Shown: positions 54,436 to 64,000, counted from the first letter of the stretch. The stretch is 64,000 nt of DNA from Anaerolineaceae bacterium (GCA_026708325.1 JAPOVC010000014.1:124001-188000); one strand, 5' to 3'. Numbers and translations: made by a program. Notes: generated by a model from the letters alone, not told the origin.

Positions 54436-55146
54436 ATGCAGGATGGCATTCGGCGCGTCGTAGGTGTCTTTGCCCATCCGGACGATCCGGAAATTCTCGC
54501 CGGGGGTACATTCGCCCGTTGGGCGGATGAAGGGGCGGAGATCATCTTCGTGATGGCCACCAGCGGCGACAAGGGCAGTTCCGACCCGGACATGACGCCC
54601 GATCAACTGGTGGCCATTCGAGAGGAAGAGGAACGAAGGGCAGCGGCGGCACTGGGTGTCAAGGACGTCATCTTTCTGCGCTATCCGGATGGTGAACTGG
54701 AGCCCTCACTCGACCTGCGGCGCGACATCGTTCGCGAGATTCGGCGCTTCAAGCCAGACGTGCTGGTCACCTTCGACCCCTCCAACTGGTATAGCGAAAA
54801 CCGCATCAATCATTCGGACCATCGCGCCATTGGGGAAGCTGCGTTGGCAGCCGCATTTCCCACGGCGCGCGACCGTCTGAATTTCCTCGAAATGGAGCGC
54901 GACGAGGGGCTGAGCGCCCACAAGACCCGCTTCGTATACATCGCCAATGCGATCAACCCGAACACGTCGATTGACATCTCCGACTATGTGGAGACGAAAA
55001 TCCGGTCCCTGCGGGAACACAAGAGTCAAATGGGCCTTTCGGAAGGGTTGGCTGAACGCATTCGCTCGCGCGCGCTGGACCCTCACGCCCCGGAAGGCGC
55101 ACCACGCTACATCGAGTCCTTTTTCGTCGTCACCTTGCGCGTGTAG
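54436..55146 (+). CDS. PIG-L family N-acetylglucosaminyl deacetylase-like protein
   Basis: 236 residues. The zinc motif AHPDDPEILAGGT at about 12-24, MATSGDKGS, and HSDHRAIGEA with the third His are typical LmbE/PIG-L features. Such enzymes deacetylate GlcNAc conjugates, for example in thiol cofactor or lipid-linked sugar synthesis; the substrate here is unknown. The start may also be TTG at 54424, which has better spacing from GGCGG and overlaps the ricT stop. Confidence 0.85.
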   Translation: MQDGIRRVVGVFAHPDDPEILAGGTFARWADEGAEIIFVMATSGDKGSSDPDMTPDQLVAIREEEERRAAAALGVKDVIFLRYPDGELEPSLDLRRDIVREIRRFKPDVLVTFDPSNWYSENRINHSDHRAIGEAALAAAFPTARDRLNFLEMERDEGLSAHKTRFVYIANAINPNTSIDISDYVETKIRSLREHKSQMGLSEGLAERIRSRALDPHAPEGAPRYIESFFVVTLRV

Positions 55147-55806
55147 ATGCCGGCTCGCGCGGCGATACGCTGGCAGGAAGCCAGGGGTTGGCTCGTGCTG
55201 TCCGGAGACGCCTCGGGCAGTGAAAGCGTACGGGCCCGGGCGTTGACTGTTGCGGCAGGCGACGGGCCGGTCGCTGTGCTGGCCTGTGGCGGTGACAACG
55301 AGGCAGCAGGAAGGACGCTGGAAGATTTCGAAGACCTGGGCGACCGTCCCGTCTATCTCGTGGACGCCCTGACCGAGGACGACGATTCATTGCGGGCAAG
55401 TCTGTCGAACGCGGGCATGGTCGTTGTGACCTGTGCCATGGATCCGATTCTTGCGCACGATGCCCTTTCAGGTGTCACGAGCGAAGGAATTTTCAATGCC
55501 TGGGAAGCCGGCGGCCTGGTGTTGCTTGAAGGCCCGGCCGCCATGTGCGGCGGCGCCTGGGTGGTGACGGAAGACCGGGAATTCAGGGACGCCCTGGCAT
55601 GGCTGCCGGGAACGCTGGTATTGCCCGGAACGGTGGATGCAGCCGCCAGCGAGGCAGCCCGTCAATTGCTGGACAGGGAGCAACAGGGCGTCGCCCTGGG
55701 CATAGGCGAAAACGCAGCCCTCGCCCTGGGGCCTTCCGGAGAACTGGAAATCTGGGGCCGGCAAGAGGTGAGCATTGCGCTGGGCGCTGCCTGGCAGGCT
55801 GTTTAG
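55147..55806 (+). CDS. Hypothetical protein, possible degenerate cyanophycinase/S51-like fold
   Basis: 219 residues, starting directly after the PIG-L stop. A region GMVVVTCAMDPILAHDALSG, then NAWEAGGLVLLEGPAAMCGG, recalls the order of strands and the nucleophile elbow of S51 peptidases (usually AG..IAGTSAGA), but the Ser is absent (GPAAM). This resemblance is weak and may be chance. The C-terminal part is beta-rich (LGIGENAALALGPSGELEIWG), as in the end of many S51 proteins. No signal peptide. Co-directional with ricT, PIG-L and purA. Confidence 0.6.
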   Translation: MPARAAIRWQEARGWLVLSGDASGSESVRARALTVAAGDGPVAVLACGGDNEAAGRTLEDFEDLGDRPVYLVDALTEDDDSLRASLSNAGMVVVTCAMDPILAHDALSGVTSEGIFNAWEAGGLVLLEGPAAMCGGAWVVTEDREFRDALAWLPGTLVLPGTVDAAASEAARQLLDREQQGVALGIGENAALALGPSGELEIWGRQEVSIALGAAWQAV

Positions 55807-55830
55807 GACAGGGGAAGAGGAGCAGGAACG

Positions 55831-57129
55831 ATGCCGGTGACGATAATCATCGGTGCCCAGTGGGGCGATGAAGGCAAGGGCCGCGTTGCCGACCTGCTTG
55901 GCGCCGACGCCGACGTGGTGGCCCGCTACGCCGGGGGCGACAATGCCGGGCATACCATCGCGGTAGGAGACGAGGTCTTCAAACTGCATCTTGTCCCCTC
56001 CGGCATTCTTCACGAGGGCGCCAGCTGCGTGCTCGGCAACGGGATGGTCATCAATCCCGTCAATTTGCTCGCGGAGATGGACCAACTCCGTTCACGCGGA
56101 GTCGACCTGTCGCCGGAACGTTTTCTCATCAGTTCGCGGGCCCATATCATTACGCCGGCGCACGTCGCCCTGGACCGCGCCAGCGAACGCGCACTGGGAG
56201 ACGAGGCCATCGGGACCACCCTGCGTGGCATCGGCCCCTCCTATCTTGACAAGATTGGCCGTCGCGGAATACGCGCCGGTCTGATGCGGGATGCGGAAAC
56301 CTTCGCCGATACTGTCCATGACGCGATCGAAAGGGCCAATGAAGCGCTGATCAACGCCGGGGAAAGCCCGCTGGATGCAAGGGCCACGGCGCTGGAGTGG
56401 ATCGACGCTGCGATGCGCCTGGCCCCCTACATTCAGGACACTTCACAATTCATCAACCGCCGCCTGCGGGACGGCGCGCGGGTTGTCTGCGAAGGCGCGC
56501 AAGGCACCATGCTTGATCTGGACCATGGCGACTACCCTTTTGTGACCAGTTCCTCCCCGATTGCCGGCGGAGCGCTGGTCGGTCTGGGGTTTGGCCCCCT
56601 GCACGTGGACCGCATCGTCGGCGTGACCAAGTGCTTTTCGACCAGAGTTGGCTCCGGCCCCTTGTTGACCGAACTGGATGGCGCTCTCGGGCAACGCCTG
56701 CGGGGTAGCGGCGAAAACTTTTGGGATGAATTTGGCACCACAACCGGACGCAGCCGACGCTGTGGCTGGATGGACGCGGTTATCCTGCGGCACGCCGCCC
56801 AGGTCAGCGGATTCACCGAGCTCTTTCTGACCAAACTGGACATCCTGAGCGGCATCGAGACTCTGAAAATCGCCAGCGCCTGGGAACTCGATGGTGTTCA
56901 CCATGAATTGCCACCGGCCAACCAGGAAGACCTCAAGCGCGCCAGACCGGTCTACGAAACGATGCCTGGCTGGGAAGCCGATTTGTCCGGCATGCGCCAT
57001 CAGGATGATCTGCCGCAGGCCGCGCGTCATTACATTCGACGCATAGGTGAGCTGTGCGACACGCCGGTACGGACCGTGGGCGTTGGCCCGGAGCGTGAGC
57101 AGCAAATCACGCTGGACGATGCGCTTTGA
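55831..57129 (+). CDS. purA: Adenylosuccinate synthetase
   Basis: 432 residues. IIGAQWGDEGKGRVADLL at 6-23 carries the catalytic Asp, followed by RYAGGDNAGHTI, GTTLRGIGPSYLDKIGR, EGAQGTMLDLDHGDYPFVT and TTGRSRRCGWMD. It converts IMP, aspartate and GTP to adenylosuccinate in AMP synthesis. ATG at 55831 has an AGAGGAG site; it follows the hypothetical gene after 24 bases. Confidence 0.97.
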   Translation: MPVTIIIGAQWGDEGKGRVADLLGADADVVARYAGGDNAGHTIAVGDEVFKLHLVPSGILHEGASCVLGNGMVINPVNLLAEMDQLRSRGVDLSPERFLISSRAHIITPAHVALDRASERALGDEAIGTTLRGIGPSYLDKIGRRGIRAGLMRDAETFADTVHDAIERANEALINAGESPLDARATALEWIDAAMRLAPYIQDTSQFINRRLRDGARVVCEGAQGTMLDLDHGDYPFVTSSSPIAGGALVGLGFGPLHVDRIVGVTKCFSTRVGSGPLLTELDGALGQRLRGSGENFWDEFGTTTGRSRRCGWMDAVILRHAAQVSGFTELFLTKLDILSGIETLKIASAWELDGVHHELPPANQEDLKRARPVYETMPGWEADLSGMRHQDDLPQAARHYIRRIGELCDTPVRTVGVGPEREQQITLDDAL

Positions 57130-57134
57130 CTACC

Positions 57135-57163
57135 TTGAATGATGACCCGTGCTGCGCTAGACT
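57135..57163 (+). promoter_or_regulatory. Promoter upstream of the small membrane protein and rqcH
   Basis: TTGAAT (57135-57140), 17-base spacer, TAGACT (57158-57163), about 40 bases before the GTG at 57202. Confidence 0.6.
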
Positions 57164-57201
57164 GACGGCCTTGCGACTGGCCGGGATGTGAGGGCAACGG
57201 C

Positions 57202-57492
57202 GTGAAACGACTGGCGCTGACGGCGGTTATAGTGGTCCTGTTACTGGCCGGCGGCGGGCTGACCAGTCTCTTGCAGGGTGGCGGGCTGGACAGCTTCTTC
57301 ATTGTGCAATCCACGGCGGCAGATTCCTCTGTGCTGACCGCAGCGCCCTGGCAGACCGAGCAATTGCTCTTGCTCCTGGGCTTCCTGCTTGTCAACCTGC
57401 TGGGTATGGGCATCACGCTGGGTATTGTGTTCTGGCTCCTCCATCGTGGAGTGAAACGCGCTGCGGCGGCAGGAAGCAGCGGCAACAACTGA
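57202..57492 (+). CDS. Small two-helix membrane protein, hypothetical
   Basis: 96 residues, GTG start with GAGGG seven bases upstream. Two membrane segments at about 5-24 and 55-82 frame a polar loop of about 30 residues (VQSTAADSSVLTAAPWQTE) that would face outside or inside together with both tails on the other side. A basic Gly/Ala-rich tail ends the protein. No family recognised. It precedes rqcH by 25 bases on the same strand. Confidence 0.6.
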   Translation: MKRLALTAVIVVLLLAGGGLTSLLQGGGLDSFFIVQSTAADSSVLTAAPWQTEQLLLLLGFLLVNLLGMGITLGIVFWLLHRGVKRAAAAGSSGNN

Positions 57493-57517
57493 ACCCGCGC
57501 CACATGGATGCTGGCGC

Positions 57518-59236
57518 ATGTACCTCGACTTTTTCACACTTGCAGCGCTCGTCGATGAATTTGAGACCCTGCTTCCACGCGGCAGGATTCAGGACGTCCT
57601 AGACGTCGACGCCACCGCTCTGGGACTGGAGATTTATGCACAGCGCCGGCGCCACTGGCTCTACCTGAGCGCCGACCCTGGCCAGCCACGTCTCTACCTG
57701 TCGCCCGAACGCTTGCGCCGCGGCCCTGACAAGGCGACACCCCTTTGCCTGCTGCTCCGACGCTACGTGGAAGGCGGGCGGCTGGAGCGTATTTCCCAGC
57801 CGGCATGGGAACGCGTCGTCGTGCTGCACGTCGCCGGCCCGGAGGGCGACGTGCAGATCATCGTGGAACCCATGGAGCGTCGCAGCAACGTTCTGCTGGT
57901 CCGCGACGGGGTCATCCTGGATTGCGTGCGGCGTGTGCATCCAGGCGAAAACCGCGTGCGAAGCAGTCTGCCGGCGCACCCCTATCAGCCACCGCCGCCC
58001 CAGCGAGGCAAGCACGACCCCCTTCAACTCAGTTTGGACGACCTGGGCAGGTTGCTGGCGAAAGACTCCACCCAGGACCAGAGTACGCAGCGCTTTCTGA
58101 GCGCTCGATTGCTGGGAGTCAGCCCCTTGCTGGCCCGGGAAGCCGTTCACCGAAGTTCAGCGCGCGCTGACCAACGTGCATCAGATGCCCGGCCCGAAGA
58201 CCTTTGGCAGGCCTTGCATTCCGTGCTGGAGCCTCTGGCTGCAGGTCAATGGCAACCGGGTCTGGCCGGCCACGACGACTATCCGCGCGCCTTCAGCGTG
58301 TATCCCCTGCATTGTGAACCCGGCTGGAGGCCGGTCGACTCTGTCAATGTCGCCCTGGTCACATGGTACCTGGCCCGCACCGGGCCGGATTCCTACCGCG
58401 TCGCGAAAGAGCCGGTTGCGGCGGCCCTGGAAGAAGCGCGACTGCGTCTGGAAGCGCGGGCAAAGGCCTTGCAGCGTTCCCTGACTGATGATGACGAAAG
58501 GGAGCGGCTGCGGCAAAGCGGTGAACTCCTGCTGGCCTACCAGTTCACTCTGGCGCCGGAGCAACGCGAACTGCGCGCCCAATACGAGCCGGACGGGCCC
58601 GAACTGGTCATCCAGCTGGACGGCAAGCACTCGCCACTGGAGAATGCGCAACGCTATTTTTCGCGTTACGAAAAGGCCAAACGCGCGTTACAGGACGTTC
58701 CCAAATTGCTGCGTCGGACGAAGGCGCAGCTGCGCTCGCTGGATCAATTGTCCTGCGACCTTGAACTGGCGGCCAGCCGGCCGGATATCGAAGATGTTCA
58801 GGCTGCCCTGCAATCCATGGGCCTCTGGCGCGGGGGACGAAGAGCCAGGACAACAGGTCAGAAAAGCTCCGCCCTTCGCCTGGAGACGAGCGAAGGCTTC
58901 GTGATTCGCGTCGGTCGCAACAGCCGTCAAAATGAAGAGGTGACCTTTGAGCGCGCCTCGGGGGCTGATCTTTGGCTGCACGCGAGGGGCGTGCCGGGCG
59001 CGCACGTCATCGTCAGAAATGACGGGCGGCCGATACCGGACGAGGTCCTGGAGCAGGCCGCGGGTCTGGCGGCATGGTTTAGCCCGCAACGTCAGGAACG
59101 CAGCGTCGCCGTGGATGTGACAGCCCGCCGGCACGTACGACGCATTCAGGGCGCGGGGCCAGGGTTGGTCAGTTATCGCAATGAGCGTACGCTACGTGTC
59201 CGGCCGAGATCCCCGGAAGCAGCATTGAATCACTGA
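57518..59236 (+). CDS. rqcH: Rqc2 homolog RqcH (NFACT family)
   Basis: 572 residues. NFACT-N domain (about 1-200) with [15 protein letters not shown] near 80-94, the helix-hairpin-helix and coiled-coil middle (about 290-430, with [16 protein letters not shown]), and NFACT-R at the end: [49 protein letters not shown] and [15 protein letters not shown]. RqcH binds obstructed large ribosomal subunits and recruits tRNA-Ala to add C-terminal alanine tails for degradation. It overlaps the convergent pfk gene by 7 bases. Confidence 0.92.
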   Translation: MYLDFFTLAALVDEFETLLPRGRIQDVLDVDATALGLEIYAQRRRHWLYLSADPGQPRLYLSPERLRRGPDKATPLCLLLRRYVEGGRLERISQPAWERVVVLHVAGPEGDVQIIVEPMERRSNVLLVRDGVILDCVRRVHPGENRVRSSLPAHPYQPPPPQRGKHDPLQLSLDDLGRLLAKDSTQDQSTQRFLSARLLGVSPLLAREAVHRSSARADQRASDARPEDLWQALHSVLEPLAAGQWQPGLAGHDDYPRAFSVYPLHCEPGWRPVDSVNVALVTWYLARTGPDSYRVAKEPVAAALEEARLRLEARAKALQRSLTDDDERERLRQSGELLLAYQFTLAPEQRELRAQYEPDGPELVIQLDGKHSPLENAQRYFSRYEKAKRALQDVPKLLRRTKAQLRSLDQLSCDLELAASRPDIEDVQAALQSMGLWRGGRRARTTGQKSSALRLETSEGFVIRVGRNSRQNEEVTFERASGADLWLHARGVPGAHVIVRNDGRPIPDEVLEQAAGLAAWFSPQRQERSVAVDVTARRHVRRIQGAGPGLVSYRNERTLRVRPRSPEAALNH

Positions 59237-60354
59237 TCGCCGAGGCAGATCTCCAGCGCGCGGGCCGTTTCAATCCAGATGTGGTCCTGCGGCACGGTCT
59301 TGCGCCGGCCCACCACATCCTGCAGGGGCACGGCCTCGGTGTCGCCATTGCGGGCGGCAATCATCACGTTTGAGACGCCTTCCTGAATGGCCTCGGCGCA
59401 GGCCGTGCCCAGTCGCGTGGCGAGCAGGCGATCCGCCGCCGTTGGCGCACCGCCGCGCTGTACATGACCCAGCGTCGTCACGCGCGCTTCCAGGCGCGTC
59501 CTGTCCTCCAGTTGCCGGGTCAACTCGTGCGTGATGTTGGCCTGCCGCGCAAGCAATTTCCGCAGTTTCCGCCTTAGTCGCTTGCGTCGCGACTTGTCCT
59601 CTTCGCCCTTGATGCCGTCCTTTAGCTGTCCGATCTGTTTTCCCAGATCGGCGGAGAAGGCGCCTTCGGACAGTGCGATGATGCTAAAGTGCTTGCCCCC
59701 CTGGCTGCGTCGCAGAATGGAATCCGCCACGATGTCGATATCGTAGGGGACTTCCGGGATGAGAATGACGTCCGCGCCGCCAGCCAGGCCCGAGCCCAGC
59801 GCCAGCCAGCCGGTGTTGTGGCCCATGACCTCGACGATGATGATGCGATGATGGCTGTGCGCCGTGCTGTGCAGGCGATCAATGGCCTCTGTGGCAATGG
59901 AAAGGGCCGTATCAAAGCCGAAGGTGACATCGGTTCCATACACGTCGTTGTCGATCGTCTTGGGAAGGGTAATGATGTTCATGCCCTTTTTCGCCAGACG
60001 CCAGGCGTTGCTCATGGTCCCGCCACCACCTAGGCAGACCAGAACATCAAGATGGTGCTGCTGATAGGTATCCAGCATGGCATCGGTCATGTCCAGCACC
60101 TTGTCGCCCACCGGCATCTTGTGAGGTTTTTCGCGGCTGGTGCCAAGAATGGTGCCGCCCATGGTCAGAATTCCCGAAAGCGCTCCGGCATGCAGGTCCA
60201 CCGTACGATTTTGCATCAGACCGCGAAAGCCCTGACGAAATCCGGTGAGGCGCATGTCGTACTTGCTGATGGCCGTTTTGCCCAGGGCCCGAATCGCCGC
60301 GTTGAGCCCCGGACTGTCCCCACCGGCTGTGAGGATTCCAATCGAATTCGGCAT
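59230..60354 (-). CDS. Phosphofructokinase-family protein with GGGGT in place of GGDGT
   Basis: 374 residues. [20 protein letters not shown] at the start, PKTIDND at 131-137 and [19 protein letters not shown] are typical PfkA family. The Mg/phosphate motif, normally GGDGT or GGEGT, reads GGGGT at 109-113, so the metal-binding acid at 111 is missing; Lys132 is of the PPi/group-III type. A basic insertion ([16 protein letters not shown]) follows the C-terminal third. It is a paralogue of the enzyme at 8347-9429. It may use another donor, or be a regulatory or altered-specificity protein. GGGGG precedes the ATG by five bases. Confidence 0.85.
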   Translation of the reverse strand: MPNSIGILTAGGDSPGLNAAIRALGKTAISKYDMRLTGFRQGFRGLMQNRTVDLHAGALSGILTMGGTILGTSREKPHKMPVGDKVLDMTDAMLDTYQQHHLDVLVCLGGGGTMSNAWRLAKKGMNIITLPKTIDNDVYGTDVTFGFDTALSIATEAIDRLHSTAHSHHRIIIVEVMGHNTGWLALGSGLAGGADVILIPEVPYDIDIVADSILRRSQGGKHFSIIALSEGAFSADLGKQIGQLKDGIKGEEDKSRRKRLRRKLRKLLARQANITHELTRQLEDRTRLEARVTTLGHVQRGGAPTAADRLLATRLGTACAEAIQEGVSNVMIAARNGDTEAVPLQDVVGRRKTVPQDHIWIETARALEICLGDQ

Positions 60355-60563
60355 TTTGCCCCCAAAAGTTTTCTTGCGAGTCTAGCGCGCGGGCTGCAGC
60401 GTGCCATAAGGTTTGGTTCGCTGCCCCATGCCCGGCAATGGCCCGTTGACCATGTCTGGACCAGTGGCAGGTAAAGGCGCATGGCGGTTCGGGCCGGTCA
60501 GTGTAAGCCAGTCCGCGTGTCTGGCATAAGGACTGAACTCTGGCCCTGAGTGACCGCCCCCTG

Positions 60564-61766
60564 TTATCGGTTATGCCTGTCCTGTAGCGAGTGGGCGGCG
60601 TCAACCACCTGTTCCACCGTAATATCGGCCAGGCAGGGGTGCCAGGCGAGGTCGTCCTCGCCCCAGTCCAGGATGCGACAGGGCCGGCAGGCGATGGGCG
60701 ACGTGAGCAAATCGTGCTTCCCCGCAGGACCCCAGGGGCCAAACTCGACAGGGTCAGCCGGGCCATAGAGTGAGACCGTCGGCGTTCCGACCGCCGCGGC
60801 CAGGTGCAGGGGGCCGCTGTCGGGGCCCAGCACCATGATGGCGCGTTCGTAACACGCGGCCAGTTCGCCCAGCTCTGTTTTCCCGGCAAGGTCCAGTCCC
60901 GACGTTGTCATCTGCACAATGATTTCCTGTACGAGGGATTGCTCCGCCGCGCTGCCGCTGAAGACAACCCTGGCGTCAAACGACCGGCCCAGCGTGTCTG
61001 CGACTCTTGCCCAGTGGGAGGGAAGCCAGTGTTTGACCCGCGCTCCGGTGCCGGGATGAATACAAAGAAAGCGCCCCGACCCGGCGAGTCCCGCGGCGTC
61101 AAGCGTGGACCTCGCTTTGACACGGTCTTCGTCCGCGAGCGGGAAACGCAAGTTTGCTTCCGGGTCCAGTGGGACACCAGTCAATTCAGATGCCAGACGC
61201 AGGTTACGCAGCAGCGCGTGTTCATGTTGCAAGGGCAGGGCCGTCGTCAGAAAGGGACGGGTCTCGGACGTGGCGTAACCGACGCGCTGGGGGATGCCGG
61301 CCAACCAGATGACCAGAGCGCCCCACCAGTGGTCCGGCCGCAGGACCAGCGCCGACGTAAACTGTTGCCGGCGCAATCTGCGGGATAGCCGCAGCGCCAG
61401 GCGCCAGGGCGACGAAGAGGCGCTGCGCTCCGAGCGATCAAGGCCTGGAAAGTCCAGCGTCTCCACGCTCTTGAGGGCGGGCAGGTGACCCAGGATTGCC
61501 GTCGCCGCAGGGCTGGCGAGAGCCGCGAGTTCAGCGTCGGGGAAGGATGCGCGCAATGCGTCGATGGCCGGCAGGGTCAGCAAGGCGTCGCCCAGGTGGT
61601 CCGGTCTGAGCAAAAGTATGCGTTGACGGACAGAGGTCCTGGCGGGCGCAACGGGAAAAAGCGACGCGCCATTCAGCAACAGGCGCCGAAGCCTTTGCCG
61701 CGCGGAGAGTCGGTGACGGGCGGCGCCAAGTCGCAGGTTACGGGCGACGAGTGCTTCCCGCTTCAC
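60564..61766 (-). CDS. Glycosyltransferase family 9 (heptosyltransferase-like)
   Basis: 400 residues. ILLLRPDHLGDALLTLPAI near residue 50 is the GT9 N-terminal signature (R.D.IGD..L), and the C-terminal domain has IHPGTGARVKHWLPSHWA, FSGSAAEQSLV and GPDSGPLHLAAAVGTPTVSLYG, the nucleotide-sugar site. It transfers a sugar in surface polysaccharide synthesis; the name heptosyltransferase reflects family, not proven substrate. ATGA overlap with the upstream GT4 gene. A 209-base gap before the pfk gene shows nothing else. Confidence 0.88.
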   Translation of the reverse strand: MKREALVARNLRLGAARHRLSARQRLRRLLLNGASLFPVAPARTSVRQRILLLRPDHLGDALLTLPAIDALRASFPDAELAALASPAATAILGHLPALKSVETLDFPGLDRSERSASSSPWRLALRLSRRLRRQQFTSALVLRPDHWWGALVIWLAGIPQRVGYATSETRPFLTTALPLQHEHALLRNLRLASELTGVPLDPEANLRFPLADEDRVKARSTLDAAGLAGSGRFLCIHPGTGARVKHWLPSHWARVADTLGRSFDARVVFSGSAAEQSLVQEIIVQMTTSGLDLAGKTELGELAACYERAIMVLGPDSGPLHLAAAVGTPTVSLYGPADPVEFGPWGPAGKHDLLTSPIACRPCRILDWGEDDLAWHPCLADITVEQVVDAAHSLQDRHNR

Positions 61767-62968
61767 AGGCCGATACGTTCCCAGGCGTTCAGCAGGGAAG
61801 GCAGAATCGCCGACCAGTCGCTGGTTTCCCGCACCGCCGCCGCGGCAGCTGCTCCCATTTGCCGACGCAATTGCGGGTCATCCAGCAACTCGATGATGGC
61901 ATTCGCCATGTCGCCTTCCTCGTCCGCGAGGCGTATCGATTGAATCAGGACGGGCGGGAGACCGGAAGCGGCCACCGACGTGGCCACTATGGCGCAGCCG
62001 CTGGCCATCGCCTCGAGCACCTTGAGTCTCGTGCCGCTGCCTGCCTGGAGAGGGGCGACGTACACGTCACAGCCATGAAGCCAGGGTTGAATTTCCTCGA
62101 CCCAACCCGTGACGTGAATGTGTCTGGACCTTGCCAATTGCTTTAGGCTGGAATGGGGCGACTGACCGACGATATTCAGCTGGCACCCGGGGCGCGCATC
62201 CACCACCCGAGGCAGCACGCGATTGCAGAACCAGTGCATGGCGTCGACGTTGGGACGGTAGTCCATTTTGCCGGTGAAGGCGAGGACAGGCACGGCATTT
62301 TCCCCATGCCTTGCCAGAGTGTAGTGGCTGGTAAAGATGCCGTTGGGCACCACGGCGACCGGACTATGCGGGGACAGCGCCCGCAATGCGCGAGCATCCT
62401 CTTCGGAAACTGCCAGCGTCCCCCTGGCCAGATGGCAAATGTTGCGCTCGAAACTGGCGATGCGCCGGGCCTGCAACCAGGACCACAGGGCGCGAGGCCA
62501 GCGTGCAGTTTGCCGACGGTCAACCAGAAACAGATTTCGCTGCAGGAGGTATTCGGCGTTGAAGGCATCGTAGCAGCAGGGCAGATCCGGTCGCCACTGC
62601 CGCACGAGGGGCAAGAGATCGCAGACCTCCAGACCTTCGAACTGCACCAGGTCAAAATCCTGCCTTTCCAGCAACTCCTTCAGGCCCTGGCGCAATTCAT
62701 GGCTGACCAGTCGCAGTGCGATGTCGGGCTTGCCGCTGAGCACAAGGTCCCTCAGGCGGTCGACCGGCCTTCGTGTTGGCGGCGACGCCGTGACGATTTC
62801 TTCGCAGAGGCCATGCAGGGGTGAGTCAGCTTCCGGCGGCGGGCCAACGCTGAGCAAACTGATCCGCTGTCCGGCGCCATGCAAGCCCTTCAGCAGACCG
62901 AGGACGCGCATGGTGCCCCCCTGGTGCGCCGGCCAGGGGAGGGCAGGTGTGACCATCAGGACCTTCAT
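61763..62968 (-). CDS. Glycosyltransferase family 4 (GT-B fold)
   Basis: 401 residues from the ATG at 62968; an earlier GTG at 62992 is within the upstream gene. VLMVTPALPWPAHQGGTMRVLGL at the N-terminus is the acceptor-domain start, and the C-terminal domain has VLAFTGKMDYRPNVDAM, VTGWVEEIQPWLHGCDVYVAPL and SGTRLKVLEAMASGCAIVAT, with the EX7E-type Glu. It is a retaining sugar transferase for surface glycans; donor unknown. Coupled by 4-base overlaps to both neighbours, so the three glycosyltransferases form one operon. Confidence 0.88.
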   Translation of the reverse strand: MKVLMVTPALPWPAHQGGTMRVLGLLKGLHGAGQRISLLSVGPPPEADSPLHGLCEEIVTASPPTRRPVDRLRDLVLSGKPDIALRLVSHELRQGLKELLERQDFDLVQFEGLEVCDLLPLVRQWRPDLPCCYDAFNAEYLLQRNLFLVDRRQTARWPRALWSWLQARRIASFERNICHLARGTLAVSEEDARALRALSPHSPVAVVPNGIFTSHYTLARHGENAVPVLAFTGKMDYRPNVDAMHWFCNRVLPRVVDARPGCQLNIVGQSPHSSLKQLARSRHIHVTGWVEEIQPWLHGCDVYVAPLQAGSGTRLKVLEAMASGCAIVATSVAASGLPPVLIQSIRLADEEGDMANAIIELLDDPQLRRQMGAAAAAAVRETSDWSAILPSLLNAWERIGL

Positions 62969-64000
62969 GCGTCGTTCAAGACCTGATCCCACACCTGAAG
63001 CAGGGCTTTCACGTGCCTTTCCCAGGAGAAGTTTGCGGTGCGCTTCAAGCCGGCCGCTTCCTGCGCTGCTCGCCAGTCGCTGTCGCCCAGCGCCCGCATC
63101 ATGGCCGCTGCAAGGGCATGGGAATCATTGGGGTCGATCTGAATCCCCACGTCCCCCACGACTTCGGGCAAAGAGGACACATTGCTCACGATGGGCATGG
63201 TGCCGCAGGCCATGGCCTCCAGCGCCGGCAGGCCAAAGCCCTCGTAGCGGGAGGGAAGGACCAGGGCGCTCGCGAGGCCGTAAAGAGCCGGCAGGGAGTC
63301 CTGGCCGACGTCTTCGCGCCAGATGATTTCATCGGCGACCCGCAGGTCCCTGATCCCACGCAGTGTCTCGTCAAAGAGCCAGCCTTTACGCCCGGCCAAC
63401 ACTAGCGGGGGTGCATCTGGCAACTGTTCTTTCAGCAGGCTCCACGCCTCGATCAAGGTGATCAGATTTTTCCGTGGTTCGAAGGTGCCGACGAAGAGGA
63501 AAAAGTCCTTCGGCAACTCCAGTTTGCGTCGCTCTTCGTCGAGAGCGTGAGCGCTGAGGGGTCTGAATTGTCCGTTGACGCCGTGATGCAGCGTCGTTAT
63601 GCGCTCCGCCGGCACCTGCAGCAATTCGATGATGTCCTGCCTGGTGGCGTGGGAGACGGTCAGGATATGGTCGGCCTGGCGCACGGCGCGGCCCAGTTGA
63701 CCGCTGTAGTAGCGCCGGCTTTCCCTGGTCATGTACTCGGGGAAGTGAAGAAAATGCAAATCGTGAATGGTAATGACGTGCCGCCGGGCCCCGCGCAAGG
63801 GCGGAATGAAGTCCGGGCTGTGCAGCAGGTCCAGCCCCCTGGGGAGCAGCTCGATGCTCAGGGAGTACTTTTCCAAAACATGGTGACATGGTGTGTAGAG
63901 CGTCGATCGATCGAAGCGTCCGGCCAGGGAGCATCGCGCCTTGCGGCTCTCCAGAACCGTGAGTTGGTGGTTCGTGTCCTGCGACTGAAGTGCGTTCAGC
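62965..64000 (-). CDS. Glycosyltransferase family 4, 5'-truncated by the window edge
   Basis: The frame is open from the stop at 62965 to the right edge. A TTG at 63876 could be read as a start, but translation continues upstream with LYTPCHHVLEKYSL, which matches GT4 N-terminal domains, so the gene begins beyond 64000. About 345 codons are visible. Key parts: [64 protein letters not shown] and SSLPEVVGDVG. It is a first-in-operon mannosyl/glucosyl-type transferase of a surface glycan cluster. Confidence 0.9.
   Translation of the reverse strand, partial: LNALQSQDTNHQLTVLESRKARCSLAGRFDRSTLYTPCHHVLEKYSLSIELLPRGLDLLHSPDFIPPLRGARRHVITIHDLHFLHFPEYMTRESRRYYSGQLGRAVRQADHILTVSHATRQDIIELLQVPAERITTLHHGVNGQFRPLSAHALDEERRKLELPKDFFLFVGTFEPRKNLITLIEAWSLLKEQLPDAPPLVLAGRKGWLFDETLRGIRDLRVADEIIWREDVGQDSLPALYGLASALVLPSRYEGFGLPALEAMACGTMPIVSNVSSLPEVVGDVGIQIDPNDSHALAAAMMRALGDSDWRAAQEAAGLKRTANFSWERHVKALLQVWDQVLNDA

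Overview
The window is a GC-rich, densely packed chromosomal segment with mostly housekeeping genes. It has very short gaps, many ATGA/GTGA/TGATG stop-start overlaps and frequent GTG/TTG starts. No phage, insertion sequence, CRISPR array or rRNA was seen. Gene content and protein character suggest Chloroflexota, perhaps an Anaerolineae or Caldilineae relative: an LCP protein, RqcH, RicT, AroH-type chorismate mutase, tandem dynamin-like GTPases, a tRNA-Trp T-box before trpE, and lineage-restricted hypothetical proteins. This placement is inference and was not checked against a database.

Layout. 1-9429: a truncated PucR-type regulator, a PspC-like protein, glutamate synthase (gltB), a second PucR-type regulator and a phosphofructokinase. 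9426-11901: a three-gene operon of unrecognised proteins, divergent from the rpmH-rnpA-yidD-lipoprotein-yidC-khpB cluster, which runs on into a PfkB-type kinase and an amidohydrolase (12064-18240). 18225-20565: uvrB and two CAT-anticodon tRNAs. 20872-24499: a tandem pair of bacterial dynamin-like proteins. 24506-36463: HDAC-like deacetylase, GT-C glycosyltransferase, aspS, aquaporin, LCP protein, lipM-like octanoyltransferase, ligA with an unusual insertion, and polX.

36516-51839 is the most interesting part. A promoter and a T-box leader (specifier TGG, acceptor-binding TGGC) precede trpE-G-D-C-[B3/4 domain protein]-F-[Nudix]-B-A. Right after trpA, a near-consensus promoter drives a short leader that appears to encode a 27-residue peptide with a Phe-Tyr-Tyr run, followed by an intrinsic terminator. 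The chorismate/tyrosine operon aroH-tyrA-aroA-aroE-aroC-aroK-aroB-aroQ follows. Two adjacent aromatic operons would thus be controlled by two different RNA mechanisms, uncharged tRNA-Trp sensing and ribosome-stalling attenuation. DAHP synthase and prephenate dehydratase are not in the window.

51953-64000: glnA, a ricT/PIG-L/hypothetical cluster, purA, a small membrane protein, rqcH, a second phosphofructokinase lacking the usual Mg-binding Asp, and a glycosyltransferase cluster cut by the right edge.

Promoters are easy to read here. Several genes have TTGA-type -35 boxes 16-17 bases from TATACT-like -10 boxes, and these helped choose starts.
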